Part shown: in pieces, positions 1-6,053 of the stretch
Position numbering within the stretch: the first letter of the stretch is position 1
How the letters are laid out: each line of letters begins with the position of its first letter
Assembly: GCA_035272265.1 (NCBI GenBank)
Contig: DATEQV010000336.1
Span: 1-9,491, forward strand
Reading direction: 5' to 3'
Source of the DNA: Acidisphaera sp035272265
Lineage (GTDB): Bacteria; Pseudomonadota; Alphaproteobacteria; Acetobacterales; Acetobacteraceae
Length of the DNA stretch: 9,491 bases
Position numbers and translations under genes: made by a program
The notes under the pieces: model-generated
The model's input: the letters and a program-made list of their open reading frames with translations, nothing else
Databases searched by the model: none
What the model was told of the DNA's origin: nothing

Positions 1-1762
1 TTGCGGCCAGCGTGGCCATCACGTCGCCTGCGGGCAGCAGACCCTGGACATGGCGGCGATGCCACAGAGCATAGAACAGCAGGCGCCACGAGGCCGCCGC
101 CTTGGCGCCGCCTTCCCCCGCACGCCGGAACAGCGACACGACCTTCTCCGGCACGGCGATCTCGGCCACCCCCTCCTGCCGTGCCACCAGCGGACCGAGC
201 AGCGCGCCCTTGGCGCCGATCCAGGCGCCCACGGGCACGGAAAACCCCTGCTTCGGCGCCCACGGACTAGCGGCCGGCAGATGCACCTCCAGCCAACGGC
301 GCAGGATCCACTTGCCCAGGCCTTTGCGCACCTTCAGCTCATCCGGCAGCCGGAACGCCGCACGGGCGATGCCGCGATCGAGGAACGGCGTGCGTCCCTC
401 CACCGCGTGCGCCATCAAACAGCGATCGAGCTTGGTGAGCAGGTCGTTCGGCAGCCAATCCGCGATATCGGCCGCCTGCGCCACCGCAAGCCTTGTGCGC
501 CCGCTGTCGGCCGCGGCGACCTCGGCGCTGGTCAGTCCGCCGCGCCACCCCGTCGGCCGTTCGCGCAGCACGTCCACACGGTCGAACGCGCCGCGCAGCC
601 GCATCGCTCGGCCGCCCAGCCACCACGGCCGCATCGCCTTGCGATAGCGGCCATAGCCGCCGAACATCTCGTCCCCGCCCTCGCCCGACAGCACCACCTT
701 CACGTCGGCCCGCGCCCGCCGCGCCAGGAACCATGTCGGGATCACCGCATAGTCGGCGGCGGGATCGTCCATGCAGGCGACGATCTCCGGCAGATGGTCC
801 CACACCATGCGCTCGGTGATCTCCACCGGCTCATGCCGCGCCCCGGCCGCACGCGCCACCCGCGCGGCGTGCGCGCGCTCGTCGGCGGCGTCGGGGATGT
901 CCCATCCGGCGGTGTACGCGAGCACCGGCGAGGCGTTCAGCCGCGCCATCATCGCCAGCACCGCCGAGCTGTCGATGCCGCCCGAGAGGAACATGCCGTA
1001 CGGCACATCGCTGCGCTGGTGCAAATCGACACTTTCGGCCAGCGCCTGGTCGAGGCGCGCCAGCGCGGTGTCCTCGTCGATGTCCTCCGGCCCGCCGTCC
1101 GGCAGCGCGGCGATGCGGCGGCGTTCCAGCACGTGACCGTCGGCGCAGGTCAGCGTCTCGCCGGGCAGCACGCGCTCGATGCCCTCGAAGATCGTCTCCG
1201 TCCCGGTGGTGAACTGCACCTGCAGCAGCTCGTCGCGCTTGGCCGCCCGCACCCGGCGCGCCACCACGCCGGCATCGAGCAGCGCATGCGGCTCGGAGGC
1301 GAAGGCGAGTCCGTCCTTCACCGCCGCCACGTACAGCGGCTTGATGCCGAACGGATCGCGCGTCAGCGTCAGCGAGCGGGCGCCGCGTTCGTGAATCGCG
1401 ATCGCGAACATCCCGCGCAGCTGTTCGGCATAGGCGGGTCCGTGGCGCAGCCACAGCAGCAGCGGCGGCTCGCAGTCGCTTTGCGTGGCGAACCGCACGT
1501 CCGTCATCGCCGCGCGCAGCTCGCGGTAATTGTAGATCTCGCCGTTGGCGACGAGCGCCGCGCTGCCGGTGAAGATCGGCTGGTCGCCGGTCACGAGGTC
1601 GATGATCGACAGCCGGTTGTGCACCAGTGCGACATTCGCGACCACGCTCTGTCCCGCGCCGTCGGGGCCGCGATGCGCGATGCCGCGTGCGAGCGCGGAC
1701 AGCAGCTCCGCCTGGATCGGCGCGCCGCCCGGCATCCGCAGCACGCCGGCGATGCCGCACAT
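1..1762 (-). CDS. asnB: Asparagine synthase (glutamine-hydrolysing)-like amidotransferase, 3' end cut by window edge
   Basis: I read 587 codons with no stop before the window edge. The protein begins MCGIAGVL, so the catalytic N-terminal Cys2 of a class II glutamine amidotransferase is present. Glutaminase-domain residues follow: Arg50 in NRLSIIDL, NGEIYNY from residue 73, and SDCE from residue 95. The synthetase domain has the ATP pyrophosphatase P-loop SGGIDSS (260-266), then SGEGGDEMFGGY from residue 359 and EGRTPFLDR near 455-463. The family uses glutamine-derived ammonia and ATP to amidate aspartate through an adenylated intermediate. Paralogues in polysaccharide clusters may amidate other carboxylates, which sequence alone cannot settle. 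The length fits the roughly 550-640 residues of the family, so probably only a short tail is missing. Its ATG shares one base with the stop codon of the upstream glycosyltransferase gene, which suggests an operon with coupled translation. The family call is firm; the substrate is not. Confidence 0.93.
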   Translation of the reverse strand, partial: MCGIAGVLRMPGGAPIQAELLSALARGIAHRGPDGAGQSVVANVALVHNRLSIIDLVTGDQPIFTGSAALVANGEIYNYRELRAAMTDVRFATQSDCEPPLLLWLRHGPAYAEQLRGMFAIAIHERGARSLTLTRDPFGIKPLYVAAVKDGLAFASEPHALLDAGVVARRVRAAKRDELLQVQFTTGTETIFEGIERVLPGETLTCADGHVLERRRIAALPDGGPEDIDEDTALARLDQALAESVDLHQRSDVPYGMFLSGGIDSSAVLAMMARLNASPVLAYTAGWDIPDAADERAHAARVARAAGARHEPVEITERMVWDHLPEIVACMDDPAADYAVIPTWFLARRARADVKVVLSGEGGDEMFGGYGRYRKAMRPWWLGGRAMRLRGAFDRVDVLRERPTGWRGGLTSAEVAAADSGRTRLAVAQAADIADWLPNDLLTKLDRCLMAHAVEGRTPFLDRGIARAAFRLPDELKVRKGLGKWILRRWLEVHLPAASPWAPKQGFSVPVGAWIGAKGALLGPLVARQEGVAEIAVPEKVVSLFRRAGEGGAKAAASWRLLFYALWHRRHVQGLLPAGDVMATLAA

Positions 1763-2790
1763 CAGATCTTCTCCACCGCGCCGAGGAAGTGCCGCCACTG
1801 CGCCACCACGGACGCTTCGGCGAACTCGGCCTCGAACCGCGCCCGCCCGGCCGCAGCCAGCCGCGCCGCGCGCGCCGCATCGGCGATCACCGAGGCGATC
1901 GCCTCGGCCAGCGCCGCCGCGTCGTCGACCGGCGCCAGCACGCCGGTTTCATCCGCTACGATCAGCTCGCGCGGCCCCTGGCTGGCGCAGGCGACGACGG
2001 GCCGCTCGGCCGACCACGCGTCGATCACCACGTTGCCGAGCGGCTCGTGGCGCGACGGGCAGACCAGCACGTCGCACGCCGCCAGCAACTCGGCCACGTC
2101 GCTGCGCCAGCCGACCAGATGCACGCGGTCCGCGACCCCCTCGCGGCGCGCCAGCGCGCGCAGCGCCGCGCGCTCCGGTCCCTCGCCCGCGATGACGGCA
2201 TGGGCGCGCGGGAGCTTCGCCATCGCCCGGATCAACACGTCGAAGCCCTTGTTCGCATGCAGCCGGCCGAGTGCCAGCACCAGCCGGACACCCTCCGGCA
2301 CGCCGAGCGCCTCGCGGTCGGCCGGGATGGCGCCGGCATGATCGGGCGCGAAGTTCGGCAAGGTGTGCGCGCGCTCGGCCGGCCAGCCCTGTTCGATGAT
2401 CCAGTCCACCAGCCCCCGCGTGTTGCCGACCAGATGGTCGCAGCGCGAAAACGAGTCGAGGTCGTAATACCCGCCCAGCCGCCCGACCAGCACCCACTCG
2501 CCCGGCGGGGCGAAATGCGCCGCACGGCTCATCCAGGCCACCGCGACGCGCGGCGCGAACCGCCGCAGCACCATGCGCAGCCGCGGCCGTGTGAGGAAAT
2601 CGAGCGGCCCGCCGAACGGCACCTGCGCGCACACCAGCCCCGCCTCGGCCAGCCGTGCGGCCCGCGCGGCGTTGCGGCGGATCACCGGCAGCACCGCGTC
2701 GCCGGCGCGCGCCAGCGCGACGGTCAAGCGTTCGAAGAACAGCTCCGCGCCGCCGGCCGGCGCGCCTGCCATCAGCTGCGCCACCTTCAA
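1762..2790 (-). CDS. GT4-family (GT-B fold) glycosyltransferase
   Basis: This 342-residue protein transfers a sugar from an activated donor, probably in the cytoplasm during surface or exopolysaccharide assembly; donor and acceptor are unknown. The N-terminal Rossmann half starts MKVAQLMAGAPAGGAELFFE, with the glycine-rich GGAE acceptor-side loop at residues 14-17. The C-terminal donor half contains GRLHANKGFDVLI (from 175) and AGEGPER (from 201). It also has CPSRHEPLGNVVIDAWSAERP, where the usual E-x7-E pair appears as Glu249-x7-Asp257. The length is usual for a GT4 enzyme, though a little short. The start codon is TTG at 2788-2790. I chose it because the GT4-like N-terminus begins there and no ATG or GTG lies just upstream in frame. 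Its TGA overlaps the amidotransferase ATG by one base (TGATG). The function class is well supported; the pathway is inferred from the neighbour. Confidence 0.9.
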   Translation of the reverse strand: MKVAQLMAGAPAGGAELFFERLTVALARAGDAVLPVIRRNAARAARLAEAGLVCAQVPFGGPLDFLTRPRLRMVLRRFAPRVAVAWMSRAAHFAPPGEWVLVGRLGGYYDLDSFSRCDHLVGNTRGLVDWIIEQGWPAERAHTLPNFAPDHAGAIPADREALGVPEGVRLVLALGRLHANKGFDVLIRAMAKLPRAHAVIAGEGPERAALRALARREGVADRVHLVGWRSDVAELLAACDVLVCPSRHEPLGNVVIDAWSAERPVVACASQGPRELIVADETGVLAPVDDAAALAEAIASVIADAARAARLAAAGRARFEAEFAEASVVAQWRHFLGAVEKI

Positions 2791-2813
2791 CGCGAGCGGT
2801 CCCGCCGCTCGCG
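2791..2813 (-). promoter_or_regulatory. Perfect 9-bp inverted repeat directly before the TTG start of the glycosyltransferase gene
   Basis: On the coding (minus) strand CGCGAGCGG pairs perfectly with CCGCTCGCG across a five-base loop, CGGGA, and the TTG start follows immediately. The loop holds the only purine-rich, weakly Shine-Dalgarno-like stretch at a usable distance. In mRNA this could be a hairpin that limits ribosome access; in DNA it could be an operator. Neither role is proven. Confidence 0.45.
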
Positions 2814-2837
2814 GGCACGGTTCATGCAGCGCACCAT

Positions 2838-2867
2838 GGGGCGGGGCATAGACGCCTTGCCCGCCCC
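2838..2867. repeat. Imperfect GC-rich inverted repeat in the divergent glycosyltransferase/ygfZ gap
   Basis: GGGGCGGGGCA (2838-2848) and TGCCCGCCCC (2858-2867) form a 10-bp stem with one bulged G and a nine-base loop. It lies in the 102-bp gap between the divergent starts at 2790 and 2893, so it is not a terminator for either gene. It may be part of the shared promoter region. I saw no clear -35/-10 pair in the gap. Confidence 0.35.
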
Positions 2868-2892
2868 CGGTCCATCACCCACGTCGAGCGCC

Positions 2893-3711
2893 ATGACCTG
2901 GATCGCCCCACTTCCGACACGCGGCGTCCTCGCACTGGCGGGCGACGATCGCGTGAGCTTCCTGCAAGGCTTGGTGTCCAACGACGTCGCCCAGGCCGCT
3001 CCCGGCCACGCCGTCTGGGCCGCGTTCCTGACCCCGCAGGGCAAATACCTGACCGACTTCTTCGTCCTGAGCGACGGCGAGCGTCTGTTGCTGGACTGCG
3101 AGGCCGACCAGATCGAACCGCTCGCCGCGCAGATGAAGCGCTATCGCCTGCGCGCGAAGGTGAGCATCGAACCCCTGCCCTGGCACGTCGCCGGCGCCTC
3201 CGGCCCGGTCGAGCCGCCGCCGGGCGGCGTCGCCGCGCCGGACCCGCGCCTGCCGGATGCCGGCTGGCGCATCCTCTCGCCCGAGCCGGTCGAGGCCGAC
3301 GCGACCGAGGCCGACTGGGACCTGCACCGTCTCCGGCTGGGCCTGCCGGACGGCGCGCGGGACCTCGAGCGCGAGAAGTCCATCCTGCTCGAAGCCGGGT
3401 TCGACGAGCTGAACGGCGTCTCCTTCACCAAGGGCTGCTATCTCGGCCAGGAGCTGACCGCGCGGACGAAATACCGCGGCCTGGTCAAGCGCCGGCTGAT
3501 CCCGGTGCACGCCGACCGCCACCTCCCGCCCCCCGGCACGCAGGTGATGGCGCACGGCGCCGCCGTCGGCACCATGCGCTCCAGCCGCGATGGTATCGGC
3601 CTCGCGACGATCCGCCTCGACGCGATCCACGAGCCTCTGGAGTGCGGCGGCGTCCGTCTGACGCCGACCGTCCTGCCCTGGATGAAGCTGCCGGAGCCGG
3701 CGGAGCCGTAG
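2893..3711 (+). CDS. ygfZ: YgfZ/IBA57-family folate-binding protein (Fe-S cluster maintenance)
   Basis: This 272-residue protein resembles the T protein of the glycine cleavage system in fold, but belongs to the YgfZ family. That family uses tetrahydrofolate binding to help build or repair certain iron-sulfur enzymes, such as the tRNA-modifying enzyme MiaB in E. coli. The diagnostic motif KGCYLGQE lies at residues 180-187, with the conserved cysteine at 182, followed by TARTKYRGLVKRRL. The N-terminus also fits the family: FLQGLVSNDV (23-32) and AAFLTPQGKYLTDFFV (43-58). The ATG at 2893 is the first methionine before the conserved start; upstream codons in this frame read antisense through the glycosyltransferase. 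The ribosome site is weak. The gene is divergent from the glycosyltransferase and its stop lies 21 bp from the stop of the convergent DUF2076 gene, so it appears to be transcribed alone. Confidence 0.93.
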   Translation: MTWIAPLPTRGVLALAGDDRVSFLQGLVSNDVAQAAPGHAVWAAFLTPQGKYLTDFFVLSDGERLLLDCEADQIEPLAAQMKRYRLRAKVSIEPLPWHVAGASGPVEPPPGGVAAPDPRLPDAGWRILSPEPVEADATEADWDLHRLRLGLPDGARDLEREKSILLEAGFDELNGVSFTKGCYLGQELTARTKYRGLVKRRLIPVHADRHLPPPGTQVMAHGAAVGTMRSSRDGIGLATIRLDAIHEPLECGGVRLTPTVLPWMKLPEPAEP

Positions 3712-3732
3712 CCCCGCCGCCTGCCGGGATGG

Positions 3733-4617
3733 TCAGCTGCTGCTGTCGTCCCAGCCGCCACCGCCGCCGCCGGTGCCGCCCCCGCCGCCACCGCCGGCAT
3801 CGGACCAGCTGTCGTTGGCCGGCGGCGCGTCGCTCCACCCGCCGCCGCCCTGGTCCGGCTGCGCCGACGCATCCGTCCAGCCGCCGCCGCCAGCCGTTCC
3901 GCTGGCGGTCCCGCCTCCGCTGGCATCGGGAGTCCAGCTTCCCTGGTCGACATAGCCGCTGCTACCAGCGTCCCCGGCCGCCGGCGGGCTGCCCCACGGG
4001 CTCGCGCCGGACTCAGGCGCGAACGTCGCCCCCGAACCACCGCCGCCGCCATGACCCTCGAACAGGTTCATCAGCGCGTTGCCCAGCACCACGCCGCCCG
4101 CAACGCCCGCGGCGGTCCGCAGGGCGCCCCCGAGAAAGCCGGTGCCACCGCCGCCGAGCATGCCCGGCTGATAGCCGGCCGCGTATTGCGGCGGCGCCGG
4201 CGCGTACTGCGGCTGCGGAGCCGCGCCCTGGTTCCAGACCGGCGCCGGCTGGGGCGGCGGCGCCGCCTGCCGCGAGCCGCCGAACAGCCCGGAGAAGAAC
4301 CCGCCGCCGGAGCTCTGCTGCTGTTGCGGCGCGGCAGCGGCAGCTTGATGCGCCTGCGCCAGCTCCTGCTGCAGGCGCTGGATCGTGGCGGTGGCCTGCG
4401 CCAGCGCCTGCTCCTGCACGAACGCGGTCTGTGTCAGCCGGTAGCGCGCCTCGGGATACTTGGCGAACAGGTCGCCGATCAGGTGGTCCGCTTCGGGATC
4501 CACCGGCGGCAGCGGCTGGCCGCCCCCCTGGCCCCCTTGCGCGAAGCCGGTCGCCCCCTGGGCGCCGCTGACCCGCTCGATGAAGCGGGTGATGATGTCG
4601 CGTTCCTCGTTGGTCAT
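3733..4617 (-). CDS. DUF2076 domain-containing protein with glycine-rich tail
   Basis: This is a 294-residue protein of unknown function. The N-terminus MTNEERDIITRFIERVSGAQ and the segment DPEADHLIGDLFAKYPEARYRLTQTAFVQEQALAQA (40-75) match what I recall of DUF2076 (COG3416). Residues 62-100 are helical, Gln/Ala-rich and may form a coiled coil. A Pro/Gln/Tyr-rich linker follows (118-150). Next is a hydrophobic Gly/Ala segment, GFLGGALRTAAGVAGGVVLG (160-179), which could insert in a membrane or pack like a glycine zipper. From residue 189 the tail is mostly Gly, Ser, Asp and Trp, with repeated GGGGWTD/GGGGWSD/SWSD units. No cleavable signal peptide is visible. I chose the ATG at 4615-4617 over an upstream in-frame start 15 codons earlier, because AGGGG sits five bases before it and the domain begins there. 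The gene is divergent from glyQ and convergent with ygfZ. Confidence 0.82.
   Translation of the reverse strand: MTNEERDIITRFIERVSGAQGATGFAQGGQGGGQPLPPVDPEADHLIGDLFAKYPEARYRLTQTAFVQEQALAQATATIQRLQQELAQAHQAAAAAPQQQQSSGGGFFSGLFGGSRQAAPPPQPAPVWNQGAAPQPQYAPAPPQYAAGYQPGMLGGGGTGFLGGALRTAAGVAGGVVLGNALMNLFEGHGGGGGSGATFAPESGASPWGSPPAAGDAGSSGYVDQGSWTPDASGGGTASGTAGGGGWTDASAQPDQGGGGWSDAPPANDSWSDAGGGGGGGTGGGGGGWDDSSS
3754..3796. repeat. Low-complexity GCC/CCG trinucleotide tract encoding polyglycine
   Basis: The tract is almost pure CCGCCG/CCACCG on the plus strand and encodes the two glycine runs near the C-terminus of the DUF2076 protein (about residues 275-288). It is coding, in frame, and could expand or contract by slippage in multiples of three. 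Confidence 0.6.
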
Positions 4618-4848
4618 CGGATCCCCTGTGGGTCCTCCCTGTTGGCCGCCGCCGCGCGCCACATGGCCGCAATGGCGATCCGGTTCAAGGAAGCGCGACG
4701 AAGCCGCCTCGCAGCCGAGCCCGGCCGCCGCCCGGCGATGCTCACAAGATTGGCATCGACGGCGGATCTTGCTCAGGTCCTGGGCTGGTGCTTCATTATC
4801 CCCCGACTAGGACTGACCCTCCTCCAGCAAGGACCTGCGGAAAGCGGC
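4618..4848. promoter_or_regulatory. Divergent intergenic region between the DUF2076 gene and glyQ
   Basis: This 231-bp gap must hold promoters for both flanking genes. On the plus strand, TTGCTC (4769-4774) and CATTAT (4794-4799) make a weak sigma-70-like pair, but the spacer is 19 bp. CAAGAT (4745-4750) and ATCTTG (4766-4771) form a 6-bp inverted repeat touching the -35 candidate. AAGGA at 4829-4833 is 15 bases from the glyQ ATG, rather far, while GGAAAG at 4839-4844 is nearer. I see no convincing gene in the gap. Confidence 0.35.
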
Positions 4849-5721
4849 ATGCGCGCCGACGCACCGAGCTTCCAGGAGCTGATCCTGCGGCTGCAACGTT
4901 TCTGGGCAGCGCAGGGATGCGTGATTCTACAGCCGTACGACGTCGAGATGGGCGCTGGCACGTTCCATCCCGCGACGACGCTGCGCGCGCTCGGCGATGC
5001 CCCCTGGCGCGCGGCCTACGTTCAGCCCAGCCGCCGCCCGACCGACGGGCGCTACGGCGAGAACCCGAACCGGCTGCAGCACTACTATCAGTTCCAGGTC
5101 ATCATGAAGCCGAGCCCGGAGGACGCGCAGGAGCTGCTGCTCGCGTCCTACCGCGACATCGGCCTCGATCCGCTGGTGCACGATTTCCGTTTCGTCGAGG
5201 ACGACTGGGAAAGCCCGACGCTGGGCGCCTGGGGCCTCGGCTGGGAAGTCTGGTGCGACGGCATGGAAGTCGGCCAGTTCACCTATTTCCAGCAGGTGGG
5301 CGGCATTCCCGTCGCCCTGCCGAGTTTCGAGATGACCTACGGCCTCGAACGCCTTGCGATGTACGTGCAGGACGTCGAGCGGGTCTATGACCTCGATTTC
5401 AACGGCGCTGGCGTGACTTACGGCGACGTGTTCCTGCGCGCCGAGCGCGAATACAGCGCGTTCAACTTCGAGCGCGCGGACGTGGACCGGCTGCGGACCC
5501 ACTTCGCCGACGCCGAGGACGAGTGCCGGTCGTTGCTGGATGGCGAGGCGCCGCTCGCGCTGCCCGCCTACGACCAGTGCATCAAGGCGAGTCATCTGTT
5601 CAACCTGCTCGACGCGCGCGGGGTCATCAGCACCGCCGAACGCGCGAGCTATATCGGGCGCGTACGCACGCTCGCGAAGGCGTGCTGCGAAGCCTGGCTG
5701 CAAGGGGAGAGCCGTGCATGA
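4849..5721 (+). CDS. glyQ: Glycyl-tRNA synthetase alpha subunit
   Basis: This 290-residue protein is the catalytic alpha subunit of the heterotetrameric bacterial glycyl-tRNA synthetase, a class II enzyme. It activates glycine with ATP and, with GlyS, charges tRNA-Gly in the cytoplasm. Family signatures are continuous: FQELILRLQRFWAAQGCVIL (8-27), QPYDVEMGAGTFHPATTLRA, and AAYVQPSRRPTDGRYGENPN (55-74) in the motif 2 region. Then come LQHYYQFQVIMKPSP, DDWESPTLGAWGLGWEVW and a GMEVGQFTYFQQ stretch. Motif 3 appears as TYGLERLAMYVQ (163-174). The length is normal for the family. The ATG at 4849 places the start just before the conserved FQ(D/E)LI block. The TGA overlaps the ATG of the next small ORF by ATGA, so the two are probably translated from one message, with glyS further downstream. 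Confidence 0.97.
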   Translation: MRADAPSFQELILRLQRFWAAQGCVILQPYDVEMGAGTFHPATTLRALGDAPWRAAYVQPSRRPTDGRYGENPNRLQHYYQFQVIMKPSPEDAQELLLASYRDIGLDPLVHDFRFVEDDWESPTLGAWGLGWEVWCDGMEVGQFTYFQQVGGIPVALPSFEMTYGLERLAMYVQDVERVYDLDFNGAGVTYGDVFLRAEREYSAFNFERADVDRLRTHFADAEDECRSLLDGEAPLALPAYDQCIKASHLFNLLDARGVISTAERASYIGRVRTLAKACCEAWLQGESRA

Positions 5722-5915
5722 GGAATAAGCTGGTGACCGACGAACTCGTCGCGCTGCGCGCCACCAAGAAGGGCGAGCAGAAATCCCGTGCCGCCCGTGC
5801 GCCCGAGGCGCGCCGGGCGCGCAGCGAGCGCGGACCGGTCGCCGACACCGCCCTGTGGCGTGCCATGTCCTTGCGCCCGCACGGCCCATTCAGCCTGCTC
5901 GGCCAGCGCGACTGA
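5718..5915 (+). CDS. Small basic protein of unknown function between glyQ and glyS (65 aa)
   Basis: I cannot assign a function. The ORF starts at an ATG that overlaps the glyQ stop as ATGA, and a good ribosome site, AAGGGGAG (5702-5709), sits eight bases upstream inside glyQ. That arrangement is typical of a translated, coupled gene. The product has 65 residues: an N-terminus beginning MRNKLVTDELVALRATKKGE, an Arg/Ala-rich middle (22-38), and a distinctive end with LWRAMSLRPHGPFSLLG (46-62). It has 15 Arg/Lys against 7 Asp/Glu, so it is basic. There are no cysteines, no membrane segment and no signal peptide. The Trp/Pro/Phe-containing tail looks less random than the middle and may be the conserved part. 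It could bind nucleic acid or the synthetase, but that is only a guess. A chance ORF cannot be excluded without comparing relatives. Confidence 0.68.
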   Translation: MRNKLVTDELVALRATKKGEQKSRAARAPEARRARSERGPVADTALWRAMSLRPHGPFSLLGQRD

Positions 5916-5926
5916 CCTGAGACGCA

Positions 5927-5974
5927 CGTGGCCTGCCGCGATTGGCAGGCCACGGGGCCGGCACCCGCCGGCCC
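5927..5974 (+). promoter_or_regulatory. Two tandem perfect hairpins between the small ORF and glyS
   Basis: The first stem pairs 5927-5937 with 5944-5954: CGTGGCCTGCC against GGCAGGCCACG, 11 bp with loop GCGATT. The second follows with no gap, pairing 5955-5962 (GGGCCGGC) with 5967-5974 (GCCGGCCC), 8 bp with loop ACCC. Both stems are perfect. No T-run follows, so neither is a classical strong intrinsic terminator. They may attenuate or pause transcription, protect the upstream glyQ message, or mark an RNA processing site. The structure is seen directly; the role is inferred. Confidence 0.6.
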
Positions 5975-6053
5975 TCGCGCATGACGCCGTCCCGCGTGCT
6001 AAGCGGGGTGGCATGCTCGCAGGGCCGATGAGTGACGGGGTTACGCCGGACCG

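Noticed and set aside
50..2341. A 763-codon plus-strand reading frame across the amidotransferase and glycosyltransferase genes
   Set aside because: It is Arg/His/Pro/Ala-rich with no recognisable domain and lies antisense to two clear families. Long antisense frames are expected in such GC-rich genes.
2875..3630. A 251-codon minus-strand frame opposite ygfZ
   Set aside because: The plus strand carries the full YgfZ motif set, and the antisense product is compositionally biased without motifs.
3699..3721. A possible shared terminator between the convergent ygfZ and DUF2076 genes
   Set aside because: Only a 5-bp GGCGG/CCGCC stem with a 13-base loop and no T-run on either strand; too weak to call.
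4618..4848. A tRNA-sensing T-box or other amino-acid riboswitch ahead of glyQ
   Set aside because: No T-box sequence, specifier stem or terminator/antiterminator pair is visible, and T-boxes are not typical of this bacterial group.
4927..5889. A 320-codon minus-strand frame opposite glyQ and the small ORF
   Set aside because: Antisense to an unmistakable glyQ and lacking any recognisable domain.
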